Source: Bradyrhizobium sp. NFR13 (GTDB taxonomy: Bacteria > Pseudomonadota > Alphaproteobacteria > Rhizobiales > Xanthobacteraceae). From it: a stretch of DNA of 64,000 nt. How positions within the stretch are numbered: the stretch's first letter is position 1; each line of letters starts with the position of its first letter. The notes beneath the pieces are model-generated. The model was not told where the DNA came from. It was given only the letters and a program-made list of their open reading frames with translations, and ran no database searches. The translations under genes and the position numbers were made by a program. This document shows positions 1-9,259 of this stretch, in pieces. Location of the stretch: the NCBI RefSeq assembly GCF_900114605.1, contig NZ_FOTP01000002.1, positions 620,001-684,000 on the forward strand, given 5' to 3'.

Positions 1-1067
1 TTGATGAAGCCGATGTCGTTGAGGCCGGATGACAACGTCAGCAGCGATGTGAAGTAGAAAAACACCTCCCACGCCGCTTTCTCGGCGATGATGTCGGAAA
101 ACGTGATAACGCCGGTGACGAGCATCAGCGAGATCACAACGAACACCACCATCGTCGCATTGATGAAGTTCGAACCGAGGCCAGGTAGCGAGATGTCGGG
201 ATTGGATCCGGTGATCCACAGGAACATCGCAAGCACGACCAGTCCGGCCATGATCCATTCACTGCGCGACAACGCCCCCATCGACGCGAGTTCGCTCGCG
301 CTCCACGCCACGATCTCCGGGCTTTCTTTCACCTCCGGTCGGCAAATTGCGTAGCTCAGCAGTGGCAGAAGCAAAATCAGCGGCACGCCGAGCGGCGCGA
401 AGCCGATGAACCACTGTGACCAGCCGACGTCCACGCTCACGATCTTCTTGGCGATGCTCAGTGCAGCCGCATTGGGCGCAAGCGCGGTGAGGAACATCGA
501 GCTCGTGACCGCAGTCGCCGCGAAGGCGGTCCACATCACGTAGGTTCCGATCCTGCCGGCTGTCGGACCCGGCTCCGATCCGTAGATCTTCGGGATGTTG
601 CTGACAATCGGATAGACCGTGCCGCCACTGCGCGCGGTGTTCGATGGCGTCGCCGGCGCGAGAACCAGATCGGACAGCGCAACGGCGTAACCCAGTCCCA
701 CCGTGTTGCGCCCGAGGCCGCGAACCAGCAGCAAGGCAAGACGCCTGCCAAGGCCGCTCTTGCGATAGCCGATCGAGAATACGAAGGCGCCGACGATCAG
801 CCACACTGTGCTTTCGGAGAATCCGCTCAACATCCAGCGCAGCGACTTGTTGGGATCGTGTTCGACATATCCCATCACGCCCGCAAAGGTCAGACCGATC
901 AAACCGACCGCGCCAACAGGCATGGATTCCAGGATCAGGCCGGTAATCACCGCAGCGAAAACGGCAAAATAATGCCACTGATTGGCGACAAGCCCTGCCG
1001 GAATCGGGATGACGTACAGCACCAGCCACACAGCGAGAGGTGCAATCTTCTTCCAGCTCAGCGACAC
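1..1067 (-). CDS. DASS/SLC13-family dicarboxylate transporter (3' end cut by window)
   Basis: Inner-membrane carrier of the DASS/SLC13 family (CitT-, malate/2-oxoglutarate- or tartrate/succinate-type). About 355 N-terminal codons are visible; the C-terminus lies beyond the left edge. The translation is a series of hydrophobic segments. It carries the family's SNT signature (PATPSNTARSGG, SNT near residues 142-144) and a later WEVFFYFTSLLTLSSGLN stretch typical of CitT-like proteins. I chose the GTG start because GGAGGAG lies 5 bases before it; a nearer ATG is out of frame and stops after four codons. The substrate cannot be read from sequence, and no catabolic partner is visible in the window. 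Confidence 0.85.
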   Translation of the reverse strand, partial: MSLSWKKIAPLAVWLVLYVIPIPAGLVANQWHYFAVFAAVITGLILESMPVGAVGLIGLTFAGVMGYVEHDPNKSLRWMLSGFSESTVWLIVGAFVFSIGYRKSGLGRRLALLLVRGLGRNTVGLGYAVALSDLVLAPATPSNTARSGGTVYPIVSNIPKIYGSEPGPTAGRIGTYVMWTAFAATAVTSSMFLTALAPNAAALSIAKKIVSVDVGWSQWFIGFAPLGVPLILLLPLLSYAICRPEVKESPEIVAWSASELASMGALSRSEWIMAGLVVLAMFLWITGSNPDISLPGLGSNFINATMVVFVVISLMLVTGVITFSDIIAEKAAWEVFFYFTSLLTLSSGLNDIGFI

Positions 1068-1517
1068 GGCATCTCCTCCGGCGAGCCGAGCCGCCGTACC
1101 TGCGACAATACGTCCGGCAACGTAACACCAGTTGCTGCCCGGCGAGCAACCGCCAACGCGATCTGCGCCGCATGTATCACCATCTTAGAGCGCGCCTCTC
1201 TTTCCTTTCGCATCCGCAGCAAACGTCGCGCTGTCATGCAGCCGGTTACGCGCGGCATTGCGCCGGCAGCTCCGAACGCGACATGGAGCGGCAGGAAATG
1301 CTCGTCTATCGGATGGTTTTCTTCACCGCATGGGGAGCAAGCCGACGACAGGTCATAAGTGAAGCTGCCGCTGCCGATCGCCGCCACATTGCGTGCGCGC
1401 AGCTCGCCGGCGCGTATAGTCAGGCGACGCTCTCATACTGGATCAGCCGCGGCCTACGCTTGGCGGCATCCATAGCATCTATTTTTGCCAAGCCGCCCTG
1501 GCAACCGTCCCGAGGTT
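1068..1517. other. gap without a convincing gene
   Basis: About 450 bases between the start of the carboxylate transporter and the end of the NDH-2 gene. It should hold the promoter and leader of the transporter, including the GGAGGAG ribosome binding site at 1072-1078. A minus-strand open frame ends at 1058 and overlaps the transporter start, but it has no recognisable domain. No hairpin terminator or repeat stood out. Confidence 0.5.
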
Positions 1518-2873
1518 TCAGCGCGCCGAACTGACGCGCTTCTCCTCGCCGCTATGCGACGGCACGGATTGGCTGTCGACCACTGCACGCCCCTGCGTGA
1601 TCAGCCGCGCGCCGCGCTGATCCAGCGTGTGGATCCACAGCCAGTTGATGGCAACCGCGAGACGATTGCGCAGCCCGATCAGGAAATAGATATGGGCAAT
1701 GCCCCAGATCCACCACGCCAGCGCGCCGCGCAGCCTGACGCGACCGAAGTCGATCACGGCGAGCTTCTTGCCGATCTGTGCGAGACTGCCGTCATGCGAA
1801 TAGCGAAATGGTGCGGGCGTCTCACCACGCAAACGTTGCTTGATTGCTGACGCCACATAGCGCCCCTCCTGCTTGGCGGCCGGGGCAATACCAGGTACCG
1901 GCTTGCCATCAGGGGCAGCAATGCTCACGGTGTCACCGACAGCGAATATCTCGGGATGACCCGGCACAGTGAGGTCCGGATTGACCTGCAGACGTCCGGC
2001 GCGATCGGCAGCCACATTCAGCCATTCGGCAGCCGGCGACGCGCGCACGCCTGCAGCCCAGATGATCGTCCTGGCGCCGAGTACCTTGTCGCCATAGACA
2101 ACGCCATCGATGTTGCAATCCGACACTGCATGTCCAAGCGCGACTTCGACGCCGAGCTTCTCTAACGAGCGTTGCGCATAGGCCGACAGTTCTTCGGGGA
2201 ATCCCGCAAGCACCCGCGACCCTGCCTCGATCAACACCACACGGGTCTCGCGCGTATCAATATTGCGGAAGTCCTCCGGCAACGTCACGCGTGCCAGTTC
2301 GGCGATCGTGCCAGCAAGTTCGACACCGGTCGGTCCGGCGCCGATGATCACGAAGGTCAGCAGCGCCGCGCGCTTTACAGGGTCGCTCTCACGTTCGGCA
2401 CGCTCGAAAGCTGTCAGGATACGGCGACGGATGGTCGTTGCATCTTCTAGCGTCTTGAGGCCGGGCGCGAACGGCTCCCATTCGTCATGCCCGAAGTAAG
2501 CGTGACCGGCCCCCGTGGCGAGCACGAGTGTGTCATAAGGCAGTGTCTGCCCGTCATCGAGTTGCACGCGGCGCGCAGCCGTATCGACACCGGTCACCGT
2601 ACCAAGCAATGTCGTCACATCCTTGCGGCCGCGCAGCAGATAGCGGATCGGCCAGGCGATCTCCGACGTTGCCAGCGACGCGGTTGCGACCTGATAGAGC
2701 AGCGGCTGAAACAGGTGATGATTGCGGCGATCAACAATGGTGATGCTGACATCGGCGCCGGTCAGCCGATACACCGTCTCCAGCCCGCCGAAGCCGGCGC
2801 CGACAATGACCACGCGATGAGGTGTTGTCATTCTGGTCGATGCCTTGCCGTCGATTGTCACAATATTCGTCAT
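1518..2873 (-). CDS. ndh: type II NADH:quinone oxidoreductase (NDH-2) family protein
   Basis: Single-subunit flavoprotein that passes electrons from NADH to quinone without pumping protons, at the cytoplasmic face of the inner membrane. The 451-residue product has two Rossmann sites, GAGFGG at about 25-30 (FAD) and GAGPTG at about 178-183 (NADH), then AVGDT at about 311-315 and APAAKQEG at about 330-337, all in NDH-2 order. A Trp/Leu-rich stretch near residues 385-415 fits membrane attachment. The start is the ATG at 2873, with GGGAG about 10 bases upstream; an in-frame ATG at 2831 is the main alternative. Other FAD/NAD-linked reductases share the fold, so the acceptor is inferred. Confidence 0.85.
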   Translation of the reverse strand: MTNIVTIDGKASTRMTTPHRVVIVGAGFGGLETVYRLTGADVSITIVDRRNHHLFQPLLYQVATASLATSEIAWPIRYLLRGRKDVTTLLGTVTGVDTAARRVQLDDGQTLPYDTLVLATGAGHAYFGHDEWEPFAPGLKTLEDATTIRRRILTAFERAERESDPVKRAALLTFVIIGAGPTGVELAGTIAELARVTLPEDFRNIDTRETRVVLIEAGSRVLAGFPEELSAYAQRSLEKLGVEVALGHAVSDCNIDGVVYGDKVLGARTIIWAAGVRASPAAEWLNVAADRAGRLQVNPDLTVPGHPEIFAVGDTVSIAAPDGKPVPGIAPAAKQEGRYVASAIKQRLRGETPAPFRYSHDGSLAQIGKKLAVIDFGRVRLRGALAWWIWGIAHIYFLIGLRNRLAVAINWLWIHTLDQRGARLITQGRAVVDSQSVPSHSGEEKRVSSAR

Positions 2874-3160
2874 GGTGAACAGGCTCCCTGCCTGCATCCT
2901 GATAGCTATGGCCGTCGTCCGAACAATCAAGCAACAATCGGGCGCGCCAGGCCGGTTGTTGAGCGGTTCCAGATTGATCAGCGCGCGTTGACATCAGTGT
3001 GCCCTGCGTGGTCAGGACCGATCCAATAAGTAAGCCAAATGCCGGGCATAAGCATTGCTTGGTTCGTGATTCCGATCCTCCGAGGCACCCTCAATCCGCT
3101 CGGCGCCAGTCGAGCGCCGAGACCGTCGCCCGCGCCGCCTCCGCCTGCTATGCTGGCCGC

Positions 3161-3847
3161 ATGAGCTCACGCGACTCTGCCTCCTCCGAGGTCACGCCAG
3201 AACTGCTGCTGCGCGCCTATGCCTGCGGCATCTTCCCGATGTCGGAAAGCGCCGACGATCCCGGCCTGTTCTGGGTCGAGCCCGAGATGCGCGGCGTCAT
3301 TCCGCTGGATGGGTTTCGCATCAGCTCGCGCCTCGCCCGCACGGTGCGCTCCGACGTTTTCACAGTGACTGTTAACACCGCCTTCAAGCGCGTGATGGCC
3401 GAATGTGCCGCGCCAAAGCCGGGCCGCGAGGACACCTGGATCAACACGCGTATCCGCGATCTCTATGGCGAGCTGCATGAGATGGGCCACGCGCACAGCG
3501 TCGAAGTCTGGCAGGACGACACACTGACCGGCGGGCTCTATGGCGTCTCGCTCGGCCGTGCCTTCTTCGGCGAGAGCATGTTTCATCATGCGCGCGACGC
3601 CTCGAAGGTGGCGCTGGTGCATCTGGTCGCGCGGCTGATCGCGGGCGATTTCAAATTGCTCGACACCCAATATGTCACCGATCACCTGCTGAGCTTCGGC
3701 GCACAGGAAGTGCCGCGCGCCCGCTATCGCAAGCTGCTCGACGCATCGCTCGACGGCATCGCGGAGTTCGACAGACTTCCGACGGATTTCCCGCTGAAGG
3801 GCGCGACGATGCTGGACATCATCGCGGGACGGAACGCCGCCTCTTAA
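3161..3847 (+). CDS. aat: leucyl/phenylalanyl-tRNA--protein transferase
   Basis: Cytoplasmic enzyme that transfers Leu or Phe from aminoacyl-tRNA to proteins with N-terminal Arg or Lys, marking them for ClpS/ClpAP degradation. The 228-residue product matches the family length. It shows the hallmark [14 protein letters not shown] at about 16-29, WVEPEMRG at about 38-45, and [10 protein letters not shown] at about 132-141. The open frame extends upstream to 2999, but the first family-like residues start at the ATG at 3161. It is convergent with the DUF2155 gene, with only 15 bases between the two stops, a neighbour pair common in Bradyrhizobium relatives. Confidence 0.95.
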   Translation: MSSRDSASSEVTPELLLRAYACGIFPMSESADDPGLFWVEPEMRGVIPLDGFRISSRLARTVRSDVFTVTVNTAFKRVMAECAAPKPGREDTWINTRIRDLYGELHEMGHAHSVEVWQDDTLTGGLYGVSLGRAFFGESMFHHARDASKVALVHLVARLIAGDFKLLDTQYVTDHLLSFGAQEVPRARYRKLLDASLDGIAEFDRLPTDFPLKGATMLDIIAGRNAAS

Positions 3848-3862
3848 GACGCGCCGTAGTAG

Positions 3863-4783
3863 TTACTGCCGGAACGCCGGGAAGCCCGGCGGCGGCTGCA
3901 GGGGCTGCTGCTGGGCGCGCGGCTGCTGCTTCGGCGGCGCACGCTTCTGGGCCGGCGGCGGCGCACGCGGGGCGTCGGGCTGTGTCGTCGCAACCGTGGC
4001 TTCCGGCTGCTTACAGTCGGTCAGCCAGATATCGTAGATCGGGTGCTCGACGCCGTGCAGGCCCGGACTGGCCGCGAACATCCAACCGGAGAAGATCCGC
4101 TTCACCTCGCCCTGCAGCGTGATTTCGTCGACCTCGACGAAGGCATCGGTATTGGCCGCTTCGGTGGCCGGACGCGTGTAGCAGGCGTCCGTCTTCACGC
4201 GCAGCGCGCCGAATTGCACGGTCTCGCCGATATCGGCGTCGAAATTGATGATGCGGCCGGTGATCTTGTCCAGACCAGAGAAGCTCGCCTTCTTGTTGAC
4301 GATCTTCTGCGCCGGCGGCTCGGTAACGACCTCATCGCCGGGTTGCAGCGTGGCTGGCGTCGGCGGCGCCACCTTCGGCGGCTGACGGCCACCGGGAGTG
4401 GCGGCAGGCGGCGCGTTGGCGACGCCGGGCTGTTGCTGCCCTGGCGCAGCCGGCTGCTGGGCCTGTCCCTGCCCCGGCGGGTTCTGCGGAACGATAGTGG
4501 TGTTGCTGCCGGGCGGCGGCGCCAGCGGCTGCGACTGCACGGCGCCGGGCGGCGGTGCGCCCATGCCCGGACGGGTCGGCAACAGACGGCCCTGCGGCAG
4601 TTCCGGCACCTCTTCCTCGTCGTCCATGGGCGGCGGGGGTTGCTGGCCACGCGGCACGGCCCCCGGCGGCCGTGGCGGCGTATCGCCGAACAGCGGACCG
4701 AACTGCGCCTGCACGGGTACAGGCGACAGCGAGGTGGCGGCCAGAAGGGCCGCAAATCCGGCAATGGTCAGGGTTCGCAACAT
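3863..4783 (-). CDS. DUF2155 domain periplasmic protein
   Basis: Exported protein of unknown function. Residues 1-26 form a signal peptide ending VQAQ. A long Pro/Gln/Gly-rich linker follows (about 27-160). The DUF2155 domain covers about 165-260, with GLDKITGRIINFDADIGE, a Cys pair (ACYTRP and WLTDC) and GWMFAASPGLHGVEHPIYD. The C-terminus is again Pro/Gln-rich. DUF2155 proteins are small alphaproteobacterial periplasmic proteins without an assigned reaction. The low-complexity linker is longer than the domain itself, which suggests a tethered or wall-spanning arrangement, but that is inference. Confidence 0.9.
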   Translation of the reverse strand: MLRTLTIAGFAALLAATSLSPVPVQAQFGPLFGDTPPRPPGAVPRGQQPPPPMDDEEEVPELPQGRLLPTRPGMGAPPPGAVQSQPLAPPPGSNTTIVPQNPPGQGQAQQPAAPGQQQPGVANAPPAATPGGRQPPKVAPPTPATLQPGDEVVTEPPAQKIVNKKASFSGLDKITGRIINFDADIGETVQFGALRVKTDACYTRPATEAANTDAFVEVDEITLQGEVKRIFSGWMFAASPGLHGVEHPIYDIWLTDCKQPEATVATTQPDAPRAPPPAQKRAPPKQQPRAQQQPLQPPPGFPAFRQ

Positions 4784-5008
4784 GCGGCGCGGCTCAATCG
4801 AGAATCAGGCTCGCGACATTGTACGAGAATGGCCGCGTAATCGCCTCCGGTTAACACGTGGAATGCGGCGGCGAAAGGGCACCCTGCTTCCCATACCGCC
4901 CGGCTGGTCAGGTCATTCTCCCCGTGAAATAGTCCACATCAGGCAGGCGCGCGATGCGCGACCGGCCATCAATCCGGAACAAACCGGAGCATGGGGAGAA
5001 CGTTCAAT

Positions 5009-5788
5009 ATGACTGACGGAATCCGTCTGGACGGCCGAATTGCCGTCGTTACCGGTGCCGCTGGAGTAATTGGCACCGAGACCATCAAACTGCTGGCCGC
5101 GCGCGGCGCCAGGATCGTCGCGGTGGATCGCGACACCGGTGCCCTGCAGCGCGCGGTCGCTGAACTCCCCGCCTCCGCCGAAGCACTGGCGCTCACCGCC
5201 GACGTCACCAGCGAGGAAGACGTCATCGGCTATGTCGCCACGACTGTGAAGCGCTTCGGTACCATCGATATCTTCTACAACAATGCCGGCATCGAAGGGA
5301 CCATCGCGCCCATCGTGAAAGCGTCGCTCGCCGACTTCCGCCGGGTGCTCGACGTCAATGTGGTCGGCGTGTTTCTCGGCATGAAACATGTGCTGCCCGT
5401 GATGCTGAAGGCCTACAAAGGGTCGATCATCAATACCGCCTCCATCGCGGGCGTCATCGGCTCGGCAGAAATCGCGGTCTACAGCGCCAGCAAACACGCC
5501 GTCATCGGCCTCACCAAGAGCGCGGCACAGGAATGCACCGGCACCAATGTGCGCGTGAACTGCGTCTGTCCCGGCCTGATCGACAGTCGCATGTTGAGTG
5601 CGATCGTGGACGCACGCGTCGGCCGCGGGGCGCCTGCCCCCGTCGACAAGGTTGTCGATCGCGTACCGCAGCGCCGGCTCGGTCTCGCCAGGGAAGTCGC
5701 ACCGATCGTCGCCTTCCTGGCCTCGGACGATGCGAGCTACGTCACCGGCTCCGCTTACACCGTCGATGGCGGTCGCACCTCCGCTTAA
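5009..5788 (+). CDS. short-chain dehydrogenase/reductase (SDR)
   Basis: NAD(P)-dependent oxidoreductase of the classical SDR family, 259 residues, cytoplasmic. Visible elements are the cofactor motif TGAAGVIG (15-22), NNAG (91-94), and the catalytic set Asn117, Ser145, Tyr158 and Lys162 in YSASK. VNCVCPGLIDSRM follows. GGGGAGA lies about 9 bases before the ATG at 5009, so an upstream in-frame ATG at 4991 is less likely. It begins a probable operon with an esterase (26-base gap) and a GFA protein. The alcohol or ketone substrate cannot be predicted; pairing with an esterase suggests turnover of an ester-linked alcohol. Confidence 0.88.
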   Translation: MTDGIRLDGRIAVVTGAAGVIGTETIKLLAARGARIVAVDRDTGALQRAVAELPASAEALALTADVTSEEDVIGYVATTVKRFGTIDIFYNNAGIEGTIAPIVKASLADFRRVLDVNVVGVFLGMKHVLPVMLKAYKGSIINTASIAGVIGSAEIAVYSASKHAVIGLTKSAAQECTGTNVRVNCVCPGLIDSRMLSAIVDARVGRGAPAPVDKVVDRVPQRRLGLAREVAPIVAFLASDDASYVTGSAYTVDGGRTSA

Positions 5789-5814
5789 ACATCAAGAAAA
5801 CTAGAGCAGATTAC

Positions 5815-6762
5815 ATGCCCGTCGTTCTCGATCCCGATGCCGCCGCCGTTCTCAATGTCTTCCGCGATGCCGGCCGTCCACCCTATGAGACGATCTCGCC
5901 GCAGGAAGCGCGCGAGTGGTATTTGAAAGCGCGCCCGGTCGCCAATCCCGAACCGCCGGAACTGGCGTCGGTGACATCCATAACGGTCCCCGGCCCGGCC
6001 GGCGCCATTCCCGTGCGCCTTTACACACCGAAGACGCTGCGGAAGAAGGACGGCATGTCGCCCTGCCTGGTGTTCTTCCACGGCGGCGGCTGGGTGATCG
6101 GCGATCTCGACAGCCACGACGTGGTTTGCCGCATCCTCGCCCATGAAGGCGAGACGATCGTGATCTCGGTCGACTACCGCCTCGCGCCGGAGAACAAGTT
6201 TCCGGCGGCCATCGACGACGCCGTCGCCGCGACGCGCTGGATCACGGACAATGCCGCGCAGCTAAATGTGGATGCAAAGCAGATCAGCGTCGGCGGCGAC
6301 AGCGCCGGCGGCAATCTCGCTGCCATCGTGGCCATCGATGCGCGCGACAATGGCGGACCCAAGCTCGCCGGCCAGTTGCTGATCTATCCCGCCACCGATT
6401 TCCGCATGAACCATCCCTCGCATAGCGAGCCGGAAACGAGCTGCCTGTTGACACACAACGTCATCCGCTGGTTCGCCGACCACTATCTCACCAGCAAGGC
6501 CGACGTGGACAACTGGCGGGCGTCACCTGCCCGCGTGGAGAACCTGAAGGACCTCCCGCCGGCCTATGTGCTGACCGCCGGCGCCGATCCGCTGCGTGAC
6601 GAAGGCGACGAATATGCCAGGCGCCTGTCAGACGCCGGCGTCGCCGTGGCCTACAAAACCTATCCCGGGCAATTCCACGGCTTCATCACCATGGGCAAGA
6701 TCCTGCCCAAGGCAAACACCGCGCTCCATGAGATGGGGGAATGGCTGAAAGGGTTTGGCTAG
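5815..6762 (+). CDS. alpha/beta hydrolase, hormone-sensitive-lipase (family IV) esterase
   Basis: Predicted carboxylesterase, 315 residues. The oxyanion-hole motif HGGGW sits at 89-93 and the nucleophile motif GDSAGG at 161-166 (Ser163). A downstream Asp (in AGADPLRDEG) and His (GQFHGF) complete the catalytic triad expected of the HSL family. There is no signal peptide, so it probably acts in the cytoplasm on short acyl esters. It follows the SDR gene by 26 bases and precedes the GFA gene by 30 bases, consistent with one transcript. The open frame runs upstream through the SDR gene in another frame; the ATG at 5815 is the first credible start. Confidence 0.9.
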   Translation: MPVVLDPDAAAVLNVFRDAGRPPYETISPQEAREWYLKARPVANPEPPELASVTSITVPGPAGAIPVRLYTPKTLRKKDGMSPCLVFFHGGGWVIGDLDSHDVVCRILAHEGETIVISVDYRLAPENKFPAAIDDAVAATRWITDNAAQLNVDAKQISVGGDSAGGNLAAIVAIDARDNGGPKLAGQLLIYPATDFRMNHPSHSEPETSCLLTHNVIRWFADHYLTSKADVDNWRASPARVENLKDLPPAYVLTAGADPLRDEGDEYARRLSDAGVAVAYKTYPGQFHGFITMGKILPKANTALHEMGEWLKGFG

Positions 6763-6792
6763 CGCGCTGGCGGCCCCCCGGGAGCAATCGCG

Positions 6793-7284
6793 ATGAAGAA
6801 GCCGGAGAAGATCGCACCCGGCGGTCCGGTCAGGGGCCGTTGCCTGTGCGGCACGGTTCAGTTCGAAATCGATTTTCCGGCGCGCTGGGCGTGGCACGAT
6901 CATTCCCGCGCAACACGGCAGGCGCATGGCGCCGCCTACGCCACCTATGTCGGCAGCTGGCGCAAGCGTTTCCGCGTCACCGCAGGCGAAGCGGAGATCA
7001 CACGCTTTGAAGACAAGGCCTCGGGAACGGTGCGAAGCTTCTGCGCCCGATGCGGCACGCCGGTGTTTTACGAACGTGCCCGCTCGCCGCATATGGTCAA
7101 CATTCCCCGCGCGTTGTTCGGCAGCCGCACCGGCCGACGACCGCTTTATCATATCGGCATCGAGGAGTTGCAGGAGTGGACCTACACCGGCGAGCCGCTG
7201 GTTCCGCTCAAGGGTTTTCCGGGTGTCGTCTGGGAGCGTCCGGGACGAAAGAAGAAACGGGTCCCAAACGACGAGCCGTTCTAG
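6793..7284 (+). CDS. GFA/CENP-V-like zinc-binding family protein, variant
   Basis: Protein of the glutathione-dependent formaldehyde-activating (GFA) fold, 163 residues. It keeps CLCG (Cys17, Cys19) and FCARCGTPVFY (Cys84, Cys87). Where typical members have a CHCxxC block, this protein reads WAWHDHSRA (about 32-40), so that cysteine cluster is replaced by His/Asp. That may be a subfamily feature rather than damage, because the rest is intact. It is the last gene of the SDR-esterase run, with GGGAG before its ATG. Its stop overlaps the convergent GntR stop by two bases. The function is not established; GFA proteins are diverse. Confidence 0.8.
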   Translation: MKKPEKIAPGGPVRGRCLCGTVQFEIDFPARWAWHDHSRATRQAHGAAYATYVGSWRKRFRVTAGEAEITRFEDKASGTVRSFCARCGTPVFYERARSPHMVNIPRALFGSRTGRRPLYHIGIEELQEWTYTGEPLVPLKGFPGVVWERPGRKKKRVPNDEPF

Positions 7285-8015
7285 GTCTTCGGTTTTCTGC
7301 GCTGCTGGACAGTTTGCTGCCGCGACGGCGCCGGTCGCAGCCAGTCCGAATTGCCAAGTGCGTGTTTCACGCAGTCATGGATGTGGGTGTGCAGCAGTTT
7401 TCGCGCCTTCGCGGAATCCCGTGCGAGCGCGGCATTCATCAATTCGCGATGTTCGACGGCCGCGACCTCGCCGCGAAACACGACAGCGAGCATCTGGTAG
7501 CGCAGATATTTGTCGTAAGCCGCCGACAGCGCATCGAGTAGCACCTGCGAGCCGCAGGCCGCGATCAGCGCGCGGTGAAATTGCCAGTCGCACTGCTTCC
7601 AGGCCTCGGTCTTCGACTTGTCGCCGGCCAGCATGGCCTTTTCCATGGCGGACAGCTTGTGATGGGCCGAGACCACCAGCGCTTCCCAATCGAGATCGCC
7701 TGACTTGAACGACTGCTCGATGGCATGGCCCTCGAGCAGTTCGCGCAATTCGGCGATCTGCTGGAATTCGGTGGCCGAGATCGACGTAACCTCGAAGCCT
7801 CGCTGGCCTTCGGCGACAACGAAGCCTTCCGAGCACAACCGGTTCAGCGTCTCGCGCAGCGTGCTGACGCTGGTGCCGTAGGCGACGCTCATCTTCTCCA
7901 GCTTCAGCTTCTGGCCGGGCTCGAGAGTACCGAAAATCACGTCGTTGCGGATGCGCCGATAGGCGCTGTCGCCGACTGTCTCTGCGGCGCGGTCCGCGGT
8001 GGGGGTATCCAGCAT
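7281..8015 (-). CDS. GntR-family regulator with FCD domain
   Basis: DNA-binding regulator of 244 residues. The N-terminal winged HTH (about 15-80) includes GTLEPGQKLKLEKMSVAYG and STLRETLNRLCSEGFV. A helical FCD ligand domain follows (about 88-215) with the LRELLEGHAIEQ start and conserved Asp/His positions (FHRALIAACGS, and HTHIHD near the end). FCD regulators usually respond to organic acids. The gene is divergent from the TRAP transporter with a 167-base AT-rich gap, so it very probably controls that operon. The frame extends upstream to 8258, but the first HTH-proximal ATG is at 8015. Confidence 0.9.
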   Translation of the reverse strand: MLDTPTADRAAETVGDSAYRRIRNDVIFGTLEPGQKLKLEKMSVAYGTSVSTLRETLNRLCSEGFVVAEGQRGFEVTSISATEFQQIAELRELLEGHAIEQSFKSGDLDWEALVVSAHHKLSAMEKAMLAGDKSKTEAWKQCDWQFHRALIAACGSQVLLDALSAAYDKYLRYQMLAVVFRGEVAAVEHRELMNAALARDSAKARKLLHTHIHDCVKHALGNSDWLRPAPSRQQTVQQRRKPKT

Positions 8016-8182
8016 GAAAAATCCCGGTGGCGAGGAATGGTTCGCGTCGTGCCCACCATACCTCACTAAGAGGCCCAAGCACAAATCATCATAGATAATG
8101 TAAAATATCAGTTGATTTTTATTTTGTCGTAGATGACGGTGACGCCCAAGAACGGAAAAATACCATTCAGGGGAGATGCAAC
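8016..8182. promoter_or_regulatory. divergent promoter region, GntR gene / TRAP operon
   Basis: Noticeably AT-rich 167-base gap in GC-rich surroundings (for example 8086-8126), lying between the divergent GntR/FCD gene and the TRAP receptor gene. It should contain both promoters and the regulator's operator. Partly symmetrical half-sites of ATCATC/GTAGATGA type are visible around 8086-8140, but I cannot define one operator with confidence. GGGGAG at 8170-8175 is the receptor ribosome binding site. Confidence 0.45.
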
Positions 8183-9202
8183 ATGTCCACACACCGGAAA
8201 TCCGCCATTTGGCTTGTCGCAATCGCGACCACCCTCGCCGTCGCCTGCGGCCCCGCATCCGCGCAGGTGCAAGAGCGCACCATCCGCTGGGGTCACCTCA
8301 ACAACACCGATCATCCCGTCAGCAAGGGCGTGCAGAAGTTCACCGAACTCGTTGCGGCCAAGAGCGGCGGCAAGATGAAGGTGCGTGAATATCCGGCCAA
8401 CCAGCTCGGCTCCGAGATGCAGCAGCAGTCGGCATTGCGCGCGGGCACGCAGGAAATGCAGTCGCCCGCCACGACCTCGCTGGTCGGCATCGTCAAGGAT
8501 TACGGGCTGATCGACTTCCCCTTCATCGTCTCGACGCCGAAACAGGCCGACGCTTTGCTCGACGGCCCGCTGGGTTCAGCGCTGCTCGCTAAACTGCCGG
8601 AGAAGGGCCTGATCGGCCTCGGCTACTGGGATCTCGGCTTCCGCAATGTCACCAACAGCCGCCGTCCGATCACCAAGGGCGAGGATCTCGACGGCATCAA
8701 GATCCGCGTGATCCCGAACCCGGTCTATCTGGAGACCTTCAAGGCGTTCAACGCCAATCCGGTGCCGATGAGCTTCTCCGAACTCTACACGGCGCTCGAG
8801 ACCCGCACCGTCGACGGCCAGGAAAATCCGTTCTCGGTGATTCTGTCGAACAAGTTCTATGAAGTGCAGAAATATCTCAGCGTCACCAACCACACCTATT
8901 CGACCAACATCATTCTGGTCAGCAAGATCTTCTGGGACAAGCTGTCCAGGGACGAACAGAAGATTCTGCAGGACGCGGCCAACGAGGCGCGCGACTATCA
9001 GCGCAAGGTCAGCCGCGAACAGGCGACCGCAGCGATCGAGGAGCTCAAGACCAAGGGCATGGAGGTCAACGCCATCGCTCCGGTCGAGCTGGCCAAGATG
9101 CGCGACAAGACCAAGCCGATCGCGGCGAAATTCTCCGCCGACTACGATCAGGACATCGTCAAGCTGTTCAACAGCGAACTTGAGCGCGTCCATAAGGACT
9201 GA
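8183..9202 (+). CDS. TRAP transporter substrate-binding protein (DctP family)
   Basis: Periplasmic receptor of a TRAP transporter, 339 residues. A signal peptide (about 1-28, ending ASAQ) is followed by a mature protein typical of DctP: RTIRWGHLNNTDHPVSKG near the start, SLVGIVKDYGLIDFPFI, and the central DGIKIRVIPNPVYLETFK block whose Arg binds substrate carboxylates in the family. The gene is 57 bases ahead of the small permease and runs with the large permease and a type II dehydroquinase. That context suggests a carboxylated alicyclic ligand such as quinate, shikimate or a dehydro-derivative; this is inference. Confidence 0.92.
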   Translation: MSTHRKSAIWLVAIATTLAVACGPASAQVQERTIRWGHLNNTDHPVSKGVQKFTELVAAKSGGKMKVREYPANQLGSEMQQQSALRAGTQEMQSPATTSLVGIVKDYGLIDFPFIVSTPKQADALLDGPLGSALLAKLPEKGLIGLGYWDLGFRNVTNSRRPITKGEDLDGIKIRVIPNPVYLETFKAFNANPVPMSFSELYTALETRTVDGQENPFSVILSNKFYEVQKYLSVTNHTYSTNIILVSKIFWDKLSRDEQKILQDAANEARDYQRKVSREQATAAIEELKTKGMEVNAIAPVELAKMRDKTKPIAAKFSADYDQDIVKLFNSELERVHKD

Positions 9203-9259
9203 GCCGCGCATCACCAACCGTCACCACGCGGCGCCCCCACGCTCACTGCGAAAGCATCC

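Noticed and set aside
259-1173. 304-codon minus-strand frame
   Set aside because: Arg-rich shadow; the real transporter is in another frame of the same strand and starts at the GTG at 1067.
1058-1237. possible small minus-strand gene coupled to the DASS transporter start
   Set aside because: It overlaps the transporter start by ten bases and ends MPCR, but has no recognisable domain and weak start evidence; left out of the gene list.
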